This document shows, piece after piece, positions 8,426 to 15,000 of a stretch of 15,000 nucleotides of DNA. Both the position numbers and the translations under genes were made by a program. Source of the stretch: Chromera velia (lineage: Eukaryota > Sar > Chromeraceae); the NCBI GenBank assembly GCA_018398765.1, contig JAHBMJ010002952.1:1-15000 (forward strand), given 5' to 3'. The notes beneath the pieces were generated by a model that saw only the letters and a list, made by a program, of their open reading frames with translations, ran no database searches and had not been told where the DNA came from. Positions within the stretch are counted from its first letter, which is position 1, and each line of letters opens with the position of its first letter.

Positions 8426-9211
8426 TCACATTCCATGAAGAAGTTCCTGTTCACTTCTGCCTGCCTCCTCTCCCTCTTCTCCCGGCTCTCGAGACACCAA
8501 GCCGAGTGCAGCAGCTGCTGATTTGTCAAAGCCCTTGAAGCACAGCCACAGAGGAGCAACAACCTCCCAAAGACCACCTAGGGCCAAAAAATATGCCCCG
8601 CTGGTACCATTTATGTCCACTACTCCAAACAGATCGAGAGCCGATCCCAAAGTGAACACCGTGTACCCAACGAGGCCAAAAGCAGATAGCCATCTCGGCA
8701 CAAGTTGCGACGTCCAGAGCACAGCACTCACAGTCAGACCCGCGCAACCACTGGACAGATACACCATGATGAGGCCACTTTGTCGCAATGACCCGAGCAC
8801 CTCTGCCAAAGTTGTCAAGGCTGTAGAAGAAACTTCCTCCTTACTGTTGTTCGACACAGCAGCAATGGACAGCATGCAAAGCGGGATTAATGCATACAGC
8901 ATCACAGCGGTCATTTCTGTCAGCCGGAGTGCAACGTATCCGAGCGCCATAACGCTGTTCTGCCTCGAGAGAAGAGGGAATAGAAGAAGAGCGATGAACA
9001 CAACTGCGAATCCATCCGCCAAAATCAGCAATGCGCCGAACACCACCTGTTGTTTCTGGTTTCTGACGCTGTTCAAATCGGAAGTTCGGAAAGCAGCTGA
9101 GGTTAGCTCTTGACCTGCGATGAAAAAGAGGGTGGCGCAGAGAAAAAGACATCCAACGACAATAGAGCTGGTCCTCAGGCCATAGCCTTTCTCAGTCGCT
9201 ATGGCTGCCAT
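8426..9211 (-). CDS. DUF4386 family six-helix membrane protein, intronless
   Basis: Predicted integral membrane protein of 261 residues; the molecular function of DUF4386 proteins is unknown. Seen: six hydrophobic segments at about residues 16-37, 57-83, 88-117, 144-168, 172-195 and 203-225. They sit in the family's usual order: a VVGCLFLCATLFFIAG first helix, ALLILADGFAVVFIALLLFP, ALGYVALRLTEM, then SQLVPRWLSAFGLVGY, and finally LGGLWEVVAPLWLCFKGF. After the last helix comes a hydrophilic, Glu-rich tail of about 35 residues (EPGEEGEEAGRSEQE). I chose the ATG at 9211 because its context (ACGAAGATGGCA) is an excellent Kozak site; the frame extends 24 codons upstream only to a TTG. No intron interrupts it, unlike both neighbours. 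The family is mainly bacterial to my knowledge, so acquisition by transfer is possible. Confidence 0.85.
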   Translation of the reverse strand: MAAIATEKGYGLRTSSIVVGCLFLCATLFFIAGQELTSAAFRTSDLNSVRNQKQQVVFGALLILADGFAVVFIALLLFPLLSRQNSVMALGYVALRLTEMTAVMLYALIPLCMLSIAAVSNNSKEEVSSTALTTLAEVLGSLRQSGLIMVYLSSGCAGLTVSAVLWTSQLVPRWLSAFGLVGYTVFTLGSALDLFGVVDINGTSGAYFLALGGLWEVVAPLWLCFKGFDKSAAAALGLVSREPGEEGEEAGRSEQELLHGM

Positions 9212-9700
9212 CTTCGTGCTCCCATGAAAGGCAACTGAAGGCGTCTTTTTTGCAGATCCGTACAATATCTTGCTGTCCGTCAAATTCAGAGAGTAGCTGT
9301 GGTTTTACGACCCTCTACATCACCTACAACCTGATGTTGATCGTGTTTTGGTGTCTGTGTTCGACGTGCTGTTTCGGTAGTCACTCCAACTCACTCGTTC
9401 AACAACTTTCAAGCCGAACTTTCAGTTTCGGTGTATAGTAGTAACGCTGTATACTCGCACTTGGTGTGCCAGGTGTGTTGTTTCGCTGCATGTTGTCGTT
9501 CAACAGTCGTTGCACTGTTGCGACCGTTGTCCTCGACGAAAAGTTCGAAATGCAAAAAAAACGTGCTGGGGCCTCTTCAACGCGTCGCACTGCCCTCTGT
9601 GTACAGTCATTTTGGTCAAAAAATGGAGGAGACACACCATGCACTCTGACACACAAGGCAGGAGCGTGCGAACATCCGTATGAGCCAAAATCTCACCTAA
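9212..9700. other. Upstream flank of the DUF4386 gene
   Basis: Balanced composition, no recognisable gene and no clear TATA box. Presumably it contains the promoter and 5' UTR of the minus-strand DUF4386 gene. Short open frames on both strands carry no domain or compositional support. Confidence 0.5.
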
Positions 9701-10779
9701 AATAATCGATTAAGTGCCTTCCCTTCCCAAACTTTCCGGGACCTTAATTTTGTAAAAGACTTCATAAACGATTTTGGTGCATACACGGGGACGCGGCATG
9801 CATAACAAAAACCTCAATCAACAAATTTTGGTGCATGACAATAGTAAGTCAGTTTATTTTTTGTTGTTTCGCGCGCTGGCAAGCTGACATCTGACCGTAC
9901 GCACGTTTTGCGCGCATGTAAAAGATTTGACATACATAAAATATTTTGTGTTTAAAATTTATTGTTATTATAACCTTTAACTATAAAAGGGAACTAAGCA
10001 CAAATAAAGCTGGCATCTAAGTTAAGTTTAAACTTTTCCTAGTTATTAAAAAGTATACTATATACATGTATCTAGATACATATTGACTTTCTACTAAATT
10101 CTAGCAATCATTTAATTCCATTATAATTAGTAAAACAAAAAAATAGAATCATGTAACCATTTAAAAATATACAGTAACAATGTAGTTGACAAAGTGATCT
10201 TCTTATCATCATATAATATATGTAAGATTGTATGACAAGTGCTCCAGTGCTAGCTACCTTGTCAGAATAAGATGCATCCGAGTCAGATAAAAAAGAGGCT
10301 TGGAAAACTGTTGGCGTGCCAGTGTGCATGACCACTCTCTTGTTCTGGTTCTTAGATCTGCGCTCAGCACGTTGGCAAGTAACTTTATTAACTTATACCA
10401 ATCAAGTCACAAGCAATCAGGACGATTTTGTTGCAAACATTATTCTTTTTACGATTAATTAAATTTTTAAGTTTCGGCATCTGTTGTTCGGGGCTGCCAG
10501 TGCTTTCGACATTTAAATTGCTAGGGGTAATTCTAGCCTATAATTTCTAGGGTAATTTTATAAATAAAAAAAACTAGAAAATTATATAATATTATATAGA
10601 GAGTTATGATTGAAGATGATCGGATCATGATCCATGTTTTTGTGCACATGCATCAGTTAAAAATTATTAAATTGATTTTGATCTAGATTTGGATGGTACT
10701 CATACAAACCTACCAGTATATTAATTAATTATTACTCTAAATAGATTAACTTAATTGAAATTAATACTATAACTTTTTT

Positions 10780-10817
10780 ATATAGTATTATCAATCAATC
10801 AATCAATATAGTATTAT
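10780..10817. repeat. (ATCA)n flanked by identical 12-bp direct repeats
   Basis: ATATAGTATTAT occurs at 10780-10791 and again at 10806-10817, with the ATCA microsatellite between them. A tandem duplication or slippage event explains it simply. Confidence 0.85.
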
Positions 10818-10865
10818 GTATACTATTAATATAACCTTTTTATATTTAAAAAACCTGGAACATCA

Positions 10866-10899
10866 ATGCTATGCTAGATGCTATGCTATGCTATGCTAT
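10866..10899. repeat. ATGCT pentanucleotide repeat
   Basis: Two ATGCT units, an AG interruption, and then four further units, within AT-rich spacer. Confidence 0.9.
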
Positions 10900-11752
10900 A
10901 TATAAATATGAATTTAATTAAATTGACATCAATATAAAATTTTAATTCATTGTAGTTCGCGAGAAACTGAGTCGAAGCGACTTCTAAAAGTTATAAGAAT
11001 TTTATGTATAGGATTTGACGCTGCTACAACTTAATCAGGTTACCATATGCAGTGGTTTCTCTCTATCTTTCATGTGGAATGACGGAGGAAAGCCGAATAA
11101 GACGTTCTCAGACTCTCTTCATTCTTCTGCACAGTTACTCAGCCAAGATCTAGGCCAAGATACGTGAATGTAGGTGTGTATTTTGCTTGTTGTTTGTTCC
11201 GCAATTTCTCCCGTCTCAAATTTAAATGCGAGACGGCTCTCTCTCATGCGTATCTTCTCTTCTTTTCTTGCCTTGTGTGTTCTTTCAAATTGCATGGGGA
11301 AGACACAGAGAGGCAACGCACCAACATCCAGATAGAAAGAACCTGACAGACCCCACTCCCTCCATCCAACCAAGGGAAAAACCCAAGCGCAGAAGCCTCC
11401 GTTATATGCATGAATGCCAAGACAAAAAGAAGAGGAGGGGAGAGAAACAGGCCGCCAAACAAACGACAAGACGGACGACGAGGACATTCCTGCTTCCCCA
11501 CTCCCCTTCTCACGTACAGAGCAGCAGCAGCAGGAGACAATTCCAATCCACCCATCCGCCCGCCCTCGCCCCCATCCATCTCAACGGTTCTGACGACGCG
11601 CATGATCAGAACAGCCCCAGACGGACGAAAACAGACGACAGAACAGGGAGATAAAAAGGCAGGAAGGGATGAAGGCAGACGCAGGCAGGAAGGACGAGGA
11701 GACACACCGCAACCCCGCCCATCTCCACCGCCCGCAAGAGCGTGCCGAGCAA

Positions 11753-11782
11753 CCCCCACCCCCCCACCCCACCCCCACTCCC
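11753..11782 (-). other. G-quadruplex-type G-run cluster on the minus strand
   Basis: The minus strand has at least four runs of four or more G separated by single T or A bases, which satisfies the standard G3+N1-7 quadruplex pattern. It lies between the DUF4386 gene and the 3' end of the unknown minus-strand gene. Confidence 0.7.
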
Positions 11783-12448
11783 GAGCGAGCAGAAGGCCAG
11801 GCCGCCACACGAACCTGCTTCGAGACGATGACGACGCGGGTCGGCAGATGTTCGCAGAGAAGTGGACGAGCATGACCATGACGGGGATCGAGATGCGTTG
11901 GGCGAGACATGGCGAGACCAGATGGGCGATAGAGTGCATCCGGAGATGCAGGCAGCCAGAGAGGGGGGAAAGGAGGGACACAACCATGAATGTCATTGTG
12001 CAAAGGCTTAGCTTCAAGCAACTAACCGTGCGGATTTTGATTCAGACTTGTCTGTTCACGGTCACGAAGAACCATCATCATGCAGGTCGTGATAGCCGGC
12101 ATCATTTTCTGACTCTTCTCCTGAAGACAGCAAGAGAGTGAGCAAAACCAGAGAAGAAAAGCAAGCCGAAGCAACAGAGACGGCCAAAGCGAAAGGAGCC
12201 GGAGAAAACAAAACGAGCAACTCCTTGATCAAAGCGACAAAGACGGCTGATTGGAATTAAGCGAAAAGGAAGGGGAAAAAAAACGACTGCGAACCAAAGC
12301 GATAGAGACGGCGAAAACACGAGGAAAAAGGGAAAACAAGGAAAATAGCACGCCAGTCTAATGAAAGGGATCGAAAGGTGAAACCAAAAAGACCAATTAA
12401 TTGAATAATAGAGAAGAGATGTGTGAGTCCCCTTCTGCATACTACAGG

Positions 12449-12473
12449 CCCCCACCCCCCCCCACTCCCGCCC
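12449..12473 (-). other. Second G-quadruplex-type cluster on the minus strand
   Basis: Plus-strand runs C5-A-C9-A-CTCCC-G-CCC give on the minus strand four G runs of three or more with short loops. It lies about 335 bases downstream of the stop codon of the minus-strand gene at 12808, so it could be in or near its 3' UTR. Confidence 0.65.
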
Positions 12474-12807
12474 ACACCCAGGCTACGGGACATCCACGTT
12501 GAACCGAAGTTCGGTCTGACTGTCCCCCTGGGCCTCTGGCACTGCAGGGATTGTATGCCCCCAACCCCGGATGCCCTCAATCATGTGTTTCTATTACTGC
12601 CCGCCCAAAGTAAAAGGCTCACTATCACATAGCATAGAGCTTAATTACATTAGCTGGAAGTAACAGAGTTGCTGTAACAGTCCCCCAGCTGCAAATGAAA
12701 CAAACGCAAAGGAGATCGAGAATGAAACTCGATAATTACAGTGCACATCAAGGACAGACCTTGCTTTCTACTTGAAGTTCGGAATCCACCATTTGTTGTC
12801 ACGCGCC

Positions 12808-15000
12808 TCATTCTTCTTCTGAGTCGCGGTTCGGGCAGTCGTGCGTGTGGACTCTGCTGTCGTCGCGGTCAAATGTGCACAAGGCCGAGGCAAGATTTGA
12901 GGCAAAGCAGTCTGCAAAGAAAGCAATGAAAATAAACAGGGTTTCTGGGGCCATGATTTGTTCTTGAAAACTGTTACGAAGAACTTTTTGTTCCTGTATA
13001 TGAGAAGGTGCCTTTGGATCGAGCTGTCTGTGAGCAGAGCCAAGTGCTCTTGTAACTGTACATATACATACATACATAGACAGAGGGATAGACGGAGAGA
13101 ATGTGTCAATAAGGCCAAGGATCTAAGAATCATGGTCGGTTGGGCACCCTGTCCGTCGATCTGTTGGCCCACCCGAGAGTGATCGTCTTCCGTGACGGTC
13201 TCTTTGTCTCTTCCCATCAGTTCTTGTCGGCAGGTCTGAGAGAGTTTCTCAACTGCAGCCACGCAGAAAGACAGACAGCTAGAAGTCCGGCAGGTGCATG
13301 GGTGCAAAATCAGGAAGAAACGTAACATGATAGGAGGTAGGAGACAAAACGCGGTAGGCGCATGGGGGAACGTTGTGGTGTTGGGAGAATGAATCTGGTG
13401 TCAGTGCATACATCGAATCGAATGAAATACAACTGAAGAACACTGTCAGAAAGCACAAGAAAAGGCGCAAGAGGAAAAAAACACAGAAGGAAGGAAGGAG
13501 AGGAACTCGCCAGAGACGGGAGGACGGACTGCATAACAGACCCAGTCATGTACTAACTGACTGATTTACTGACCGGTCGATTCGTCAATGTAGGCGCCTG
13601 CACGTGCCTGCTCATCCGTGAGAGCCTGCTCGGCTCTCTCAAGGTACATCCGACGGGTCATCTGCCCCACCCACTGATTGCACAAGTGCTTGTAGTAGAT
13701 GGTCGTCGCTTCGAGGAAATGTCTCCACGCACGCGGCTCGTATGCGGCTCGTTAAGCCGTGGGGAAAGAGATTCCACACTAAAAAAAAAATACTCACGAA
13801 GGCGCGCAAGAGATTCCGAAAAGGGGGGAAGAGAGAGAGAGAGAGGCGCCCTGACATAAAGGACGCTCCGACATGCGGATTTGCGCGATAAAAGAAAAGC
13901 AGATGCGCTATGCTAGCTTTCTTTTTGAATCGTCACGCACAGAAAGACCCTGATCGTGGTGTATGGTCACTCACCCACTGTTTACAGCTGAATAACCCAA
14001 GTTGCTCCTGAGAGGTGACAACGACACACGACACGGCAATCGTAGTAGACAAATAATTCGTTTTCATCTTCCTAATCCCCTCTTTTCATAGTTCTCTCAT
14101 CGCAATCACTCACCCACTCACTCTTCGAAATCGCAGAAGGAAAGGCCCTTCTCCTTGTTGATCCACTCCAAATAGCTGTTGTCCTTGGTGTTGTGTCTTT
14201 TCACCTGTGAAGCACATGCAAGAGAGACAAGATGAACAATTAAGGAAAAGAAGAAAGAAAAGCAATGTGAAGTGATAGAGAAGAAAACCACTCTTGTTTC
14301 ATGTTTGCCTTTTCAGCCCAAAGGCCTCTCAAGAAGCCCTTCTTCACAGTGACTGCCCCTTTTGAAATAATCAACCACATCTGCATGAATCGCACCATGC
14401 ATGTGTCTACGCATTGAATGCATTCGCGAACAAGTTGGACGATTGCTCTAGCTTGTGTCTCGTGGTGTCTCCATCCTTTTCAAGTTCGCCTCATTCAAAT
14501 TGTTCTCTCTACTTCAGTGTTCTTCTCTTCCTCTAGATCCGCAGCGAAAGAACAAAAAACAAAACAGCCTCCGTCAAAACAGACAGCCACGCATTGTCAC
14601 ATAAAGAAGACGATTTCAAAGAAATGGGAAACAATAAATGGATTCAGTCCAAAAGAAGAGGCGAAGGTCAAGAAACAGCCCACCCCATGGCACAGCCGAG
14701 GAAAAGGCGGAGACGCATGCAAACAAAAAGTGAGCTCAACGAACCCACTTACCGAGACCTCAGGATCCCCCATCGTCTTGAAAATGTTGATCACGGTCTT
14801 GATCATCATCGGGAACACCTTCCCTCCTGCACCATAAAAAAAAAGAGAGAAGAGAATTAAATTGAGGGGGGTTTTCAAAACCTGTGAAGAAGAAATGAAG
14901 GGATAAAGGAAGGGAAGGAAAGAAAAACAAGGAAAAGTAAAGATGGCAGACGAAAAGCACGAACTTTTGAAAGAAGCGTAAGACCGACCTACCATCTCGT
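12808..15000 (-). CDS. Unrecognised intron-bearing gene, 3' part (six exons, 5' end outside window)
   Basis: I do not recognise the product. Proposed exons, in gene order: 14993-15000 (edge), 14753-14826, 14122-14204, 13574-13722, 13148-13252 and 12808-12911 with a TGA. Introns are GT-AG and phases 1, 0, 2, 1, 1 are consistent, giving about 173 codons. The first full exon encodes a hydrophobic/amphipathic stretch (GKVFPMMIKTVINIFKTMGD). The next ones encode LEWINKEKGLSFCDFE and then a charged helical segment (IYYKHLCNQWVGQMTRRMY, LERAEQALTDEQARAG). The last two are hydrophilic and end in an acidic tail (CPNRDSEEE). Weak points: the acceptor at 13722 (gtggag) lacks a pyrimidine tract; if the intron at 14121 is not removed, a TGA at 14118-14120 would end the gene; and the exon ending at 13148 could instead end at 13173, with a different last-exon frame. 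Confidence 0.5.
13837..13848. repeat. Short (GA)n tract within an intron of the unknown gene
   Basis: GAGAGAGAGAGA lies in the long intron 13723-14121; on the sense (minus) strand it reads (TC)n, as in intron 2 of the monooxygenase gene. Confidence 0.85.

Larger units (their letters stand above)
9701..11050. other. Very AT-rich spacer with short repeats
   Basis: No gene is supported. Visible items: a 12-base direct repeat ATTTTGGTGCAT at 9771-9782 and 9825-9836, GCGCGC-containing spots near 9870 and 9910, a possible lone exon at 10258-10357 (-), a repeat-flanked ATCA run at 10780-10817 and an ATGCT repeat at 10866-10899. Composition matches 5869-7000 and contrasts with all three genes. Confidence 0.75.
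11051..12807. other. Low-complexity spacer without a supported gene
   Basis: The plus strand is purine- and C-rich (ACAGAC, GAAGGA, CCCACCC). Long open frames exist on both strands over 11244-12141 (257 codons on minus, 243 on plus), but they overlap each other and are rich in Arg/Pro/Ser/Gly. Neither has a recognisable domain. The first 60 or so codons of the minus frame (from 12017) read like a signal or membrane segment and end at a possible donor (CGAAGCAG/gttcgt near 11823), so a small unidentified gene cannot be excluded. Three degenerate AAAGCGANAGAGACGGC-like units occur near 12186, 12231 and 12296. Confidence 0.5.

Noticed and set aside
9212-9283. N-terminal extension of the DUF4386 protein to 285 residues
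   Set aside because: The extension begins with TTG, an unlikely eukaryotic start, while the ATG at 9211 has an excellent Kozak context and directly precedes the conserved first helix region.
11410-12141. 243-codon plus-strand frame, and the overlapping minus-strand frame of 257 codons
   Set aside because: Mutually overlapping, low-complexity (Arg/Pro/Gly-rich), no recognisable domain. Retained only as a note under the spacer because the start of the minus frame is somewhat membrane-like.
12502-12514. 13-base palindrome ACCGAAGTTCGGT
   Set aside because: Isolated, short, and with a one-base centre that cannot loop; no context suggests a function.
12768-13328. Single 186-codon minus-strand frame as one unspliced protein
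   Set aside because: Its middle (about 12915-13145) is repeat-like (CATA repeats) and behaves as an intron. Good acceptors at 13253 and 12912 and phase agreement with upstream exons favour splicing; the last exon reads better in another frame with an acidic tail.

Overview
The window looks like nuclear DNA of a microbial eukaryote. It has one intron-dense gene with canonical GT-AG introns, one intronless gene, and the 3' part of a second intron-bearing gene, separated by long simple-sequence and AT-rich spacers. There are no bacterial operons, Shine-Dalgarno spacing or tRNA/rRNA genes. The strong TGCAG 3' splice signal, the abundant (GT)n, (TC)n and (CAGA)n tracts and an algal-looking flavoprotein would fit an alga or alveolate such as a chromerid. 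That taxonomic guess is inference only.

Layout. Positions 1-5868 (+) hold most of a gene for a group A FAD-dependent monooxygenase of the kynurenine 3-monooxygenase-like type. I could thread 13 exons through it with phase-consistent junctions, from the FAD dinucleotide-binding motif to a hydrophobic C-terminus and stop. The true start lies upstream or is unresolved. Positions 5869-7000 are an AT-rich spacer with a GC-richer island. Positions 7001-8425 are dense simple repeats plus two related hairpin-forming segments. Positions 8426-9211 (-) encode a 261-residue, six-helix membrane protein of the DUF4386 family, a family I know mainly from bacteria, in one uninterrupted frame with a strong Kozak context. 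Positions 9212-11050 are its upstream flank, turning into a very AT-rich spacer that contains one exon-like segment. Positions 11050-12800 are purine-rich or C-rich low-complexity DNA with two G-quadruplex-type runs. Positions 12808-15000 (-) carry the last six exons, the first one cut by the window edge, of a gene I do not recognise.

The three genes show no evident functional link. The monooxygenase and the DUF4386 gene converge (+ then -), and the unknown gene lies on the same strand as, and upstream of, the DUF4386 gene. The points most worth checking are the possible bacterial origin of the intronless DUF4386 gene, a tandem duplication that copied an exon end with its splice donor in the monooxygenase gene, a 36-bp tandem repeat carrying an inverted repeat in intron 3, and the paired hairpin elements downstream of the DUF4386 gene.
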